A stretch of 64,000 bases of DNA, from assembly GCA_029891385.1 (NCBI GenBank), contig CM057229.1, forward strand, positions 2,480,001-2,544,000, given 5' to 3'. The translations under genes and the position numbers were made by a program. The notes under the pieces were generated by a model. The model worked only from the letters and a program-made list of their open reading frames with translations. It was not told where the DNA came from and made no database searches. The stretch is from Erythroxylum novogranatense. Taxonomy: Eukaryota; Streptophyta; Magnoliopsida; Malpighiales; Erythroxylaceae. Positions 22,131 to 32,919 of the stretch are shown in pieces; the stretch's first letter is position 1, and each line of letters starts with the position of its first letter.

Positions 22131-24823
22131 TGTTGGACCCCGTTTCCAGAGCCCAACTCTATAACGATTACCTTATGACGATATCGTACTCCGATGAAGT
22201 TTCCTGATTCATCTTCTTGCTTTGATACTGCAAATGCGATCCAACCTTGGCACACATATCATCATACTGAAGCGCGGTTCCTTGAAATCCTTTCTTGCTC
22301 TGCTACCATACATGATGAGCCCCGCTCTCGAAGTCCAACCGTTGAACCATAAGCGTGGTGCAATCCAAAGAAATCCTGAAGCTTAAAGTCTCATACCATT
22401 CGATGTTCTCTTTTTCCATAAAATAAAATCAACAATAAACCACAATCAAACATTTTCATATCCAATCCATAACTTTCTCCAGAATACCACATTTCCACTC
22501 AATCTGATCAAGCTCTATGGCATTCCAAGCCACAATACAATATTACTATCAAAATCGAATATACAAAATATCAGCCCAAAATTCTCAATACCAATCTAAC
22601 TTAAACAATACAACATAGATACATATACAAATCGAAAACCTTCACTTCCCTTCACCCGATCTTCTTCTCATCACCGTGGATGGGAATGAAGGGGTGAGCT
22701 TATAACTCGTGGGTAACAGTTTATAGTAAAGAACAAGCAAAACCGTTGAAAAGTTTGTTTGTTATACAAAAGTCATAATCAGTTCATAAAACACTTTGCT
22801 CCCAAATTCTCGGTCAAATCCGAAATCTTGAGTTCAAACTCATATTTGAAAAGTGTCATTTCATAGTGAAAAATGTTATCACATCAACACAATATGTTCA
22901 TTCAATTATCAATACAAATGCTCAATTTATGCACATACTTGACAATTCATCGATGCAATGCACAACCAAATGGCTCGAGAGTTCCGTAGTAACGATCCGG
23001 ATAAACCGAAGTTTAATCCGTAAACAAAACGAGTCTGATTTCTCAAGGATCTCATGGCCTCAAGCGGACAGCCGGGAGAAGGCTATACGTCGACGTGCAC
23101 GTGACTCCATCCGTAACTCTCTTACCCAAACAAAGCACATAACGAATCGTTCCATGCTCAAAGCATGTTCTTGTTTTTCAAAGCTTTCATGCTTTTCATG
23201 CTCTTTCTTTCTTTTTCGAATATACAAAATGCCACGAATTTTTCAAGGCATAACATAAAGCATTTCAATGCATTTCAATCTTTATTTTGAAATTCATCAG
23301 AAATGTTCATATGCTGAAATATGTAGAAATTTTGCAAATCATTCAATAGAAACAAAGCGATATTTATGAAGTAATTGAAATCATTCTTGTTTTGGGAGTA
23401 AACTTTAGTGGCTCATTACTAAATTATAAACATGAAACCCACGAATTCCATTGCTTATCGATGTCTCTCCTTTTATCCTCTTGCTTTCCTTGATTCCCTT
23501 TGTCACATGCCAAATTCCTATTCAAATAGGAATACAAATTAAGGATCCAATTATTGCATAATCACTAAAATAAATTCTAAACAAACTGAAACTTTGCCAA
23601 AAGTCCCCACCTTCAGGTCACTTTTTCCATAAAAGTCCCCATTGCCTTACGTTTCTATTGACCTCAAAATCATTCAATTAGGTTCAAAACTTGAAAGTTA
23701 TACCACAAAACATATTGAGACTATTCTTATGTTGTCACAAGAATCTATTCTCAACTTCCGACCTAAATTTGATAATCTTAAAGACTGAATTAAAACTTCT
23801 TTTCTTCATAAAACTTGTAGTCCTTTATTTCTAGCTCACAACGAATCTAAAATCACCTCATTTGGACACCTACATCAAAAGATATGCCCAAAAATATCCA
23901 AATCTCTCTTTTCTAGAAGCAGGGGCTCGCCGCAGCGAAGCCTCGCTCGTCGTGGCGAAAGGGCTGCTCGTCGCGACGTCACCCCATTTGCACGTCGCAA
24001 CGTCGCCCCTCACGCACGTTGCGACGAACGCTTCACTTACACGTCGCTGCGTGCTTCCTTCAAACGTCGTGGTGAACGCTTCCCCGCTCGTCGCGACGAA
24101 TTTAATTATTATACGTCGCGACGAACTCCCCGTCGCGGCGTGTTCATACGCACGTCGCGGCGTGTGGGTCTGGAGCTCGACTCCGAAACCTGATTTCCGG
24201 CATTTTCTAACTTCAATCCTTTCCCAAACTCAAATACAACACACATAAGCCTTATATCATGACTTATACTACATTTCTAACCCATTAGCAACTCAAAATC
24301 AGACACAAACGCCTAATCCCACGAAATCTAGCCATTTCCCACTTTCAAACCCTAAAACCATCGATCCTGCTATAACCAACCTATCTTTAAGTTTAATCCA
24401 ACCAAAACAAGATTAAACAAAGCGAAACTTACCTGACAATAGCTTCAAACTGTCGGAAATCCTCAAAGAATGAAATCCCTCTTCTCCTCTCTTCTCTTCT
24501 CCTCCGACGGCTTTCCTCTTCTTCTTCTTCTCTTTTCTTTTCTTTTCTCTTCTTCTATTTTCCTTCTCTTTCTTTTTAATCCTACTTAATTGTGCAATGT
24601 CCATTTTGCCATTTCATGTAAGCCTTAAGTCTTAAAATCTTACGTGCCAAGACCAAAATGCCCTCATAAACTTTTACCCTATAATATCCATTTATACCAC
24701 ATTAAACTCAAATAAACCGCAATTATCCACTAATATTCTCAAATTAATCAAACTAAGCCATAAACACATAATTATCACAATCCATGCTTAATGACATCAT
24801 AAAAAAAAAATCAGGGCCTAACA
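22131..24823 (-). mobile_element. Solo LTR of an LTR retrotransposon
   Basis: A 2693-bp block begins TGTTGGACCC and ends GGGCCTAACA, giving TG...CA termini with near-perfect short inverted repeats, flanked by a 5-bp GTTTC duplication. It has no internal protein coding. If it is removed, LINE ORF2 continues in frame, proving insertion into the LINE. The orientation is judged as minus because that strand starts TGTTAGGCCC, like long-LTR Ty3/gypsy elements I remember; this is weak. A GC-rich CGTCGC repeat zone lies at 23925-24175. Confidence 0.9.
23925..24175. repeat. CGTCGCGACG-rich degenerate repeat zone inside the solo LTR
   Basis: The words CGTCGCGACG, CGTCGCAACG, CGTCGCTGCG and CGTCGCGGCG recur about ten times at irregular 15-30 base spacing. 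The core CGTCGCGACG is a perfect palindrome. The zone is an island of high GC and CpG in otherwise AT-rich LTR sequence. Confidence 0.8.
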
Positions 24824-26655
24824 GTTTCCCAGCATTGGCAACCCACTGTGGACTCGATGAGTACCTCACTCTCTGCCCTTTCTGCCCACCTCCAACGTTG
24901 GAATCGGTCCACCTTTGGTCACATTTTTCATAGGAAAAAATGGCTGTTAGCTCGGCTTCAAGGCATCCAGCGTGCTATGACCCCGACAAATTTGGATGAC
25001 CTTTCAGCCTTAGAGGAGCACTTGGGTCAGGAACTGCATTAGGTTCTAAGTGAAGAGGAGCTCTATTGGCACCAAAAAGCCCATCGCGATTGGCTATCTC
25101 AGGGCGACCGCAACACCAAGTTCTACCATACCCTCACGAATACTAAAAGGAAGCGCCTCCAGATTACGAGCCTTCAAGACCCTCACGGCAATTTGATCTC
25201 AGACCCGCACCAACTGGGTCGTCTTGCACGGGACTTCTATCTCTCTCTGTACACTCAGGATGATGGGCCTTCCCCTAGTTATCCGATCTCGGGAGCCTTC
25301 CCTCTCCTCTCGCCTAGCCGCCTTTGTTCCCTCCAACAATCTATTCATGGTCAGGAAATCCGGGCAGCCATGTTCGCTATGAACCCTAATAAAACCCCAG
25401 GCCCTGATGGTTTCAATGCCCTGTTCTTCCATAGGCATTGGAGCCAGGTAGGGCCTGCAGTGACGGAGTTTGTCCAGCGTGTCTTTTGCCTGGAACTTTG
25501 GGACTCTGTTTTAAACCATTCCACCCTCGTCCTCATTCCCAAAGTTCCCTCCCCTCAGTCCATCGCTCAGTTCCGGCCTATTAGCCTCTGCAATGTCTTG
25601 TACAAACTTATCTCCAAGGTCCTGGTCAACCGCTTGAAACCTCATATAGATTGGCTAGTTCGCACCCCCCAATGTAGCTTCATCCCGGGTAGGCAAACCA
25701 CAGACAATATCATAATTGCCCAAGAGATCATTCACTCTATGCGGAAGAAGAAGGGGAAGACAGGGCTCCTGGCCATCAAAGTGGACCTAGAAAAAGCTTA
25801 TGACCGGCTCTGTTGGGATTTCCTTCAGCAAACCCTAATGGACATCGGACTTTCACTACTTCTCATCTCGCTCATTATAAAGTGTGTCTCTTCGGCTACC
25901 CTACAGGTCGCTTGGCAGGGCCACTTGACTGACCCGTTTCAGCCTTCCCGTGGCCTCAGGCAGGGCGACCCGCTGCCTCCGTATCTGTTCATTCTCTGCA
26001 TGGAGCGCCTTGGTCATTTGACCCGATTAAACTTTCCCCTACGAGCCCTTTGCTCTCGCATATGTTTTTTGCCGATGACCTGGTCCTCTTTTCGGAGGCC
26101 ACAGAGACTCAAGCCCAGGTCACCGCCCGTACGTTGGACATATTCTGTCAAGCCTCTAGCCATAAAGTCAACACGGACAAAACTCGCGTCTTTTTCTCTT
26201 CAAACGTTCCCCCTTCTCTCACACATCGGATCAGTCAGAGCCTCCATGTCCCTCGTGCCTTTAACTTGGGGAAGTATCTGGGCGTCCCTCTAATCCACGA
26301 GCGATCCTCTCGTCGCATGTACCAGCACCTCATTGATTCCACGCGTCAGCAGCTAGCCGGTTGGAAGGCCCGGACTCTATCTGTGGCCGGTAGAGTCACC
26401 CTTACCCAATCGGTGCTTACGGCCCTGCCTATGTACACGATGCAAACGGTTCGCCTCCCGCGGCAACTCTACGACGATTTGGAACGCCTCACGCACGACT
26501 TTCTCTGGGGTTCAGCAGGTGACCATCGCAAGCTGCACCTCCCCGATTGGGACATCATTTGCCGCCCCAAAAGCAAAGGGGGTCTAAGCATTAAAAGGGT
26601 CCGCTCCTCCATTGATGCATTTTTGACAAAATTAGGATGGGCGCTACTTACCTAG
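24824..26655 (+). pseudogene. LINE ORF2 reverse transcriptase part
   Basis: After the solo LTR the frame resumes (SMSTSLSALSAHLQRWN) and runs into a non-LTR reverse transcriptase: WLSQGDRNTKFYH, NPNKTPGPDGFNALFF, FRPISLCNVLYKLISK, FIPGRQTTDNI, KVDLEKAYDRL, GLRQGDPLPPYLF. Then a frameshift near 26.0-26.05 kb leads to the catalytic FADDLVLF box at about 26065 and the thumb region (KYLGVPL, LAGWKARTLSVAGRVTL). Stops at about 25041 and 26653 add to the damage. All catalytic motifs survive, but the protein cannot be made in one piece. Confidence 0.85.
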
Positions 26656-28129
26656 CCCCAGGCTCTCTGGGTTCAGGTCCTCCGCGCCAAATATTGCTTT
26701 GACCCCCATAATCTTCCTCCGTCCCTCACTAGGCGGGGGGCCTCGAGCACTTGGAGGGGTGTTGCTACCACGTGGCCGGTTGTCTGTCAGGGCCTTCACC
26801 AGCGTCTGGGCAATGGCCGCCGGATTCGCTTCTGGCTGGACACCTGGATAAAGGATTGGGGCCCTCTTTTTGATGTGGCCGTCCCCATCCTAGCGCCTCC
26901 TCTCCTTGATGTTGTTGACTTCGGCATGCGATAGTGCGTGGAAGTGGCATTTATTTCAGCAATTTCTCCCCTCCTCCTTTTGTATTGCTATCACGATGAT
27001 CCCCACGTCTATTAATCGGACTATGGTATATGATTTCCAGTGGGGTCCCACGGCGTAGGGCCATTTCACAGTAGCTTCTACTTAAGCCATACTTGCAGGG
27101 GACCCCCCTGACAAGCACCGATGTACATGGGAGACTATCTGGAAGTGGGTCGGACCCCAGCGAATCCGAGCGTTCCTCTGGCTCCTGGTGAAAGGCAAGT
27201 TGCTCACTAATCATCAGAGGGTCCGTAGGCACCTAGCGACGGATAGCCGATGCCACCATTGTGACCAACCGGAAACTACCCTTCACACCCTCTGTGATTG
27301 CCTGCGTGTTAAAACAACCTGGGGCCAATTTCCCCCAGTGACCGCAGATCCGACCTTCTTCCAACATGATGCGTTGCGGTGGGTCCGGTCTAACCTTACG
27401 GCACACCACACGGTTCACAACTTTGACTGGGCCACCCTGTTTGGCGTTACCTGCTAGTTCCTGTGGTACTGGCGTAACAAAAGCATCTTTGACCATGATT
27501 TTAAGTGGCCGGCTACAGGGACTCGAGCAGTTTACGCCTACGTCGAAGGCATTGAAAGGGCGCGAGTAGCCGAACGCTGTGTATTCCCAGATCAAACTTT
27601 GTCCCCGGGCCAGTTAGTGGGCCAGTCAAAACCGCCCCCATACTGGATAAAGCTCAATACAAATGGAGCTGTTAAGCATGGCGGTACTACTTCCTCTGCA
27701 AGGGGGCTTCTTCGGGACTGTCAGGGCAGGTGGTATGGCGGGTCTCTTCTACGCATGCCCGGTGGCTCCCCGCGTCATGTCGAGTTAGACGGCATCGACA
27801 CAGGCCTCCGCCTGGCATGGACCATGGGCTACCGGTGAGTCATCCTAGAAGTGGATTCCCTCGAGGTAATCAACCTTCTGTCTTCCTCCATTACTGATTT
27901 ATCTAACGATTTTTCTTTGGTGACAGGCGTTCGTGCTTTACTTCTCCAAAACTGGGAAGTTCAGATTCAGCACATCCACCGAGAAGGAAATCAAAGTGCG
28001 GATCATTTGGTTTCACTTGCCACCCTTGCCAGTTCTGGACTGCACATCTTACAGGAGCCCCCACTGACAGTTTTAGACTTCATTCGATGGGACCAGCAAG
28101 GCGCTTTGTATCGTCGACTTTTGCGTTAG
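26656..28129 (+). pseudogene. LINE ORF2 zf-RVT and RNase H (RVT_3) part
   Basis: Broken frames show TWRGVATTWP, FWLDTWI, then IRAFLWLLVKGKLLTNHQRV and the zinc-finger CHHCDQPETTLHTLCDC (27250-27305). An RNase H-like domain follows: YWIKLNTNGAVK, ARGLLRDCQGRW, VELDGIDTGLRLAW, a stop at 27837, then VDSLEVINLL and IHREGNQSADHLVSLA, ending at 28129. In the canonical domain the first acidic residue lies in KLNxDGA; here it reads NTNGA, so it is lost. Confidence 0.8.
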
Positions 28130-28172
28130 TTTGGATGTAGTAGTTTCTTTTCGTTTGTTATAAAAAAAAAAT

Positions 28173-28873
28173 TGAAAAGCAGTATCTCATATTATATTTA
28201 GACAATTTAATTGATTGTGTCTCAATTACTCACCAAATTTGTTTATGAAAATGCTTTCCTTTAAATTGTAATTTCATGAATGATGATTGAAATCGTATCA
28301 TACAAAGTCAACAAATTTCGGTGCACAATATACAAGACACCCCGTTTTGTGAGGATCGGGGTATACAAGACTTTCCGCTTTGCGAAGATCGGTAGAAGGA
28401 CATCAATTGAGCGCAGTATTCTGTTTATATTTTTATAAAGATGTTGTTTTCGTAATTCGAATTTATGATGAAAAGAACAGCCTTATCAGTTGCTCTAAAG
28501 GTTGACATAGTAGAAGACTATACTTGTTACCGAATAGAGAATCCTTTTAAGTTACACATCCTCTATAAAAATATAATCTAATATCTTTAAAAAATTAAAA
28601 ATTTAAATATTAACTTCTACAAACTTGAAAAAAATATTAAAGTTAAAAAGCTTTTTGAAAAGAAAAAAATAGTTAAAATAAACAATGTTTTGTGTTGAGT
28701 TGTTGGTCAAAACACGCGTGTCCATTGTCGTGGTCACTCTGTTCTTAAATGAAATCACCTGTTTTAATTTTGTTGTTCCGACGCTGTTACAATCTATCTC
28801 AGTAACACATTTATGTATGTTGGAACAGCAAAACTGGTACAAGCAATCTGTTCCCTCTGTTCTACAACTCTTA
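28173..28873. other. AT-rich spacer between LINE and Harbinger element
   Basis: It starts with the right LINE target duplication (28173-28185) and includes a 33-base imperfect tandem repeat (28329-28361 and 28362-28394, beginning TATACAAGAC and ending GATCGG). No gene is visible. TTA at 28871-28873 is the target duplication of the next element. Confidence 0.6.
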
Positions 28874-29186
28874 CGTTGCGTTTGGTTGTTGTCTCCAGAG
28901 AGCAGAGACAGAACGAGACAGAAATTTGAAAACGAAACAGAATAAAAATTGGAGACAGTGAGATGTTTGGTTGTGATAGACAGAACAGAAAAAACTGTTT
29001 TCGTCTCGAGGACAGAAATGTGTTTGGTTGCAGTGAACAGAACATAAAAACAGTGTCAATGACAAAAATGCCCCTGTAGTATAATATGATTGAAAAAATG
29101 TAATTCATTGATAATTTTATTACGAATGCTTTGTATTAGTAAAAAAGTTAACAAATAATAATAATAACAATTAAAACATAATAACG

Positions 29187-29193
<7 letters not shown>

Positions 29194-29267
<74 letters not shown>

Positions 29268-29268
29268 A
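29194..29268. repeat. Compound (AAT)n-(AAC)n microsatellite
   Basis: About 14 AAT triplets switch directly to about 11 AAC triplets. It lies in the left non-coding part of the Harbinger element. Confidence 0.9.
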
Positions 29269-29737
29269 ATTTATAACAACAATAATAATAATATTAATAC
29301 TAACAATAATAAATACAAAATAATAATGATGTGAATCATTATATGATTATAATTTTATATGAAACATATATTTTGCAATGAATTATATTTTATACATTAG
29401 TTACATAAAATAAAAATACATGTAATTAATTAAGTAACAAAATTTATAACCAATCAATTACATGTAGGTATATATCAATAAATAAGTACTTTTTAATAAA
29501 TAAGTAACCAATCAATTTCTTATCTTTTTGTCGTCTTCTTTTTGGTTAATCAGACTTCTTAGAAAATTAAGATAGAAATAGTCACTTGCAAGGGTTTAAT
29601 TAATACTAACATACATTCAAATAAAACATCTAAGTATTCGTAGAATTACTTACATAATAGGTTCAACATACATTCAAATAAAACATCTAAGGATTCATAG
29701 AATTAATTACATAATTGGTTCAACATAAATTAAAGCC

Positions 29738-30103
29738 TTATAATTTATTAATAATGTCCTTAACAATAATTCCCAAAATGACTCCAATAACAATGAGTAA
29801 AAATGTTTGATTCCATGCCATTTTTATCTGCAAAGTTGCAACTTCGTTGACTTGTTCATTTGTTGGAAATTCAAATTGAATCGGCATTGATGAGGGTTCA
29901 CTGGCGGTAGGAACAATGTCTTCATTGCAACGAGTCCGCCTATATGAGTCCATGATATAAACACTTTGTGTTTCATCCAATGTCTGATATCCCTTGAATC
30001 TATCATTAGGAAACCTCTCAGTTGCCAATTTGACATCACCCCAATTTCTATAAATACCTACTTGACGTCCAACAAATATCACATAGAAGTTGTATCTGCC
30101 CAT
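29738..30103 (-). CDS. RNase H1 N-terminal (hybrid-binding) domain protein with C-terminal membrane anchor
   Basis: This is an intact 121-residue frame. Residues 4-50 (YNFYVIFVGRQVGIYRNW, then FPNDRFKGYQTLDE) match the RNase H1 N-terminal fold, also known as the caulimovirus viroplasmin domain, which binds RNA/DNA hybrids or dsRNA. There is no RNase H catalytic domain. A polar linker is followed by a hydrophobic segment at about 98-116 (NQTFLLIVIGVILGIIV) and a short basic tail, as in tail-anchored proteins. It lies inside the Harbinger element on the same strand as the other two genes, downstream of the Myb-like gene. Unlike them it is unbroken. The job within the element is not known to me; it may be a captured host sequence. 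Confidence 0.65.
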   Translation of the reverse strand: MGRYNFYVIFVGRQVGIYRNWGDVKLATERFPNDRFKGYQTLDETQSVYIMDSYRRTRCNEDIVPTASEPSSMPIQFEFPTNEQVNEVATLQIKMAWNQTFLLIVIGVILGIIVKDIINKL

Positions 30104-30469
30104 AGTTAAGTACCTGAAAATGAATCATATTATCATCATTCATACACAGACATAAATAACAAACATTAACAAGTTAGTAAACCAACCATTCAACATTAAT
30201 ATAAAATTGTACAAACAAAGTCAACAATTCATCATATCTTTATTCAACATCGCAATCTCACTTTCATAACCATACAAATTAAGAAATCATACATCTAGTC
30301 ATATTTCATCATCTAACAAGCTGCTAACATAAGCTTGTTTTTGTTCTAAAGTTAAACCCCATAAAAGATTCCTATATTCGGCATTCTTAACTAAGATTTT
30401 TGTAGTCCTGACAACTTTGTCAATGGAGAAACCCAAATTCCCGAGCTCTTCACCTACCTTAGCTCCTTG

Positions 30470-31245
30470 CATTCATACAAGGGCATCCGCAATTGCCATG
30501 GCATTCTGTTGACTAGTGTCAATGACACGAGTAAATGCGACTGTAAGGCTTCCTAACGCTTCGCTATCTCTCATCTTCCTTTTTCCTTTGTTTTGTTGGT
30601 TAACATCATTGTTGCTGGAAGATGCGACAAAACCAACTACAGCCGATGGGCCTACTGGATAAGATGGGGCAGCAAATGCTAGTGGAGCATCTACTGCTTC
30701 ACCTTCAGCTTCATCTGTGTCCATCTGAGCAACAACAAAGCAGCATCTTGAGCCCTTGCACCGTTGGCTCTGTCATTCCCAATGACAAACTCAAGTATTG
30801 GGTAAAGCGGGAAAGGCTTTCCAGGAGTGTAGTACTTGTTAGGGTGTCTCTGGAATAAGCATCAGAAAATGTCAACATGACAAACATATTATTATTCGGA
30901 TACTTCTATAAAAAATCAACAATTAACACAAAATTACCCTCATCCATTCATCTAGCACTTGCTTGTTGTCAACCTCAACGCATTGCTTGGTTTCATTCTA
31001 ACCAAACTCACTGCAGTTTAACATGTCAAAGACTGTCTGATATTTGTCCTTCAACCTCTTGTGCTTATTTTCATATGCCTCTTGTCAATCCCATAATTAG
31101 GAAACTTCACCACCATCATTCGAGCAAGAATTTGGAAAGTACCAGACTTAAATTGCCCATTATCAGCTCTGTGACCAGCAACAACAGCCTCATCCATGAA
31201 TGTCACAAATGCATCTGTTTCACCGTCAGTCCAAGTTCTTGACAT
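30470..31245 (-). pseudogene. Harbinger Myb/SANT-like accessory protein, broken
   Basis: The frame opens MSRTWTDGETDAFVTFMDEAVVAGHR and continues FKSGTFQILARMM...NYGIDKRHMK, the trihelix/Myb-like DNA-binding type that partners PIF/Harbinger transposases and helps bind the ends. A stop at about 31051 and frame changes follow. Further pieces (KHKRLKDKYQ, VLDEWMRV) lie downstream, and the C-terminal part (KRKMRDSEALGSLTVAFTRV, with a Q/A-rich tail) is readable at 30724-30473. No single frame covers it, so it is a pseudogene. Confidence 0.75.
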
Positions 31246-31553
31246 TGCACCTAAACCATGCAATGTCAACATTCCTATAACGTTCCAAACCATTTCCATA
31301 AACGATAGAGCAACATACATTGAAACGTTTTGTGAAATAAAGAAGAGGATTTTGAATTAAAAGAAACATGTGATTAAGTTCAAAGAAAGCAATTCAATAG
31401 AAATTTAATTGTCTGCTCAAATTCAGTTTTAATGAAAGTCAACAATAGCAGAAGAAATTAAAACAAACCCTCAATTCATTTACAATGAAAGTTAACCAAA
31501 TTTAAACCAGCAATTCACTCAATCTAAACATTAACTAAAAGAAAGCTCACATT

Positions 31554-32919
31554 TTAATGGTTTCTTCTCCATTCATCAAATATGTCCGTAGCTAAATCTT
31601 CTCTCCATTGACTCCATTCATTACTTGTGTCAACACGATCAACAGTTTCAAGGAAAGATGCATCTTCCCTAATTGGCATATCCTCAGCTTCAAGAGGAGT
31701 AAGCTCTGTTGGATCATAAGTTATATGCAACCTAATAAAGTTGTGCAGAAGGCAGCATGTAAGAATTATGTGCCCATGAGTGGTTGCTACATAAAAAGAT
31801 GGATTTTTGAGAATTTTTCATCTTTTTTTAAGTAAACCAAATGCACGTTCAATCACATTTTTGGCAGATGAGTGTCTCTTATTATAAAGCTCCTCTGGGT
31901 TTCTAGATGCCTTTCCATCTCTTGCTCACTCTTAAATATAGTATCTTGTGCCTCTAAAAGGAGCAAGAAAGCCAGGACCATTGATATAGCCAACATCTAC
32001 TAAGTAGTAATTTCCTATAAACAAATGACACTATTATTATTGTATTTGTAATCAAACATTTTAAAAAATTAACAAATTTGTTATAATTATGATCTTACAT
32101 ACCCTTTGGAACTTGAAGTCCTTTAAGCCTCATTATAGCATCATGTGGAACCCTTGAATCAGATGCTGAACCCTCCCAGCTCGTCTTATCACACACCCCT
32201 AACACATTCGTGCATATTTTCCCTCTCCTACCTCTGTATCTGAGTTTGTCTATTTGAGGAACTATTATATCTAAATAGGTCACATCTAGAGCACCAAGGC
32301 AAACCTTTGAACAAAATTCCACCAAAAACAAGTTATAGTTTAGTATTTTAACAAAGTTACATTAGACAATTTATTGTAGCTAATTAAGTTTACTAACTTT
32401 AAACAATTTCCATCTATTGTCTGTACAATCATCTGAAATTGATATGGGCTTGACATACAACAGATGTTGCAGCTTTAGTACGACCTTTAACACACTATAG
32501 AAGGCCCTACTTATTGTTTATCCAGACCTCATCAACCTAACTTGTAATACTCTATTAGATTCATTTTGTGCTAATATTCTTAGGAAGATTAAAACTTTTT
32601 CTTCAATAAGCACATGGCCAGTATTCGTCAACCACCATGGACTTGAAGCATTTCACATAACAATGTAAATGCATTTAAGTCCATCCTTAAATCCCACTGG
32701 CTATTCCTATGATCCTCATTCAAAATCCTATCTATATTAACTTGCCTAGTTGGCACTGTCAATGCCCTACTACCTAATGCATTTTCAATCCTCCACCATT
32801 TTTTTGTGTATACATACACGATTACCAATATGAACATTCTCATTAATTCCAACTCCCCATTCCAAAACTCAAGCAAAGTCAAACACTTTAATATTGCATC
32901 ATGAACCTTGTTATCCATG
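31554..32919 (-). pseudogene. PIF/Harbinger DDE transposase, frameshifted
   Basis: The start is at MDNKVHDAILK (32919) and the end at DEWRRNH (stop 31554). Pieces in several frames show the family order: SQWDLRMDLNAFTLLCEML; a one-base frameshift near 32630; EEKVLIFLRILAQNESNR; LGALDVTYLDIIVP with the first catalytic D; RGKICTNVLGVC; WEGSASDSRV with the second D; YYLVDVGYINGPGFLAPFRG; and NPEELYNKRHSSAKNVIERA with the catalytic E. The DDE triad is kept, but frameshifts and stops prevent translation. In the family this nuclease cuts and joins the element at TWA sites. Confidence 0.85.

Larger units (their letters stand above)
19558..28172 (+). mobile_element. L1-type LINE retrotransposon, inactivated, interrupted by a solo LTR
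   Basis: The element stands out by its C-rich, GC-rich composition against AT-rich flanks. In order it has ORF1 (DUF4283 plus CCHC), ORF2 endonuclease, reverse transcriptase, zf-RVT and RNase H, then a short A-run at 28162-28172. An imperfect 13-bp target duplication flanks it. In-frame stops and at least one frameshift near 26.0 kb disable ORF2. A 2693-bp solo LTR is inserted at 22131. Confidence 0.9.

Noticed and set aside
23862..24248. 128-codon frame in the solo LTR
   Set aside because: It arises from the repetitive CGTCGC zone and does not resemble a protein family.
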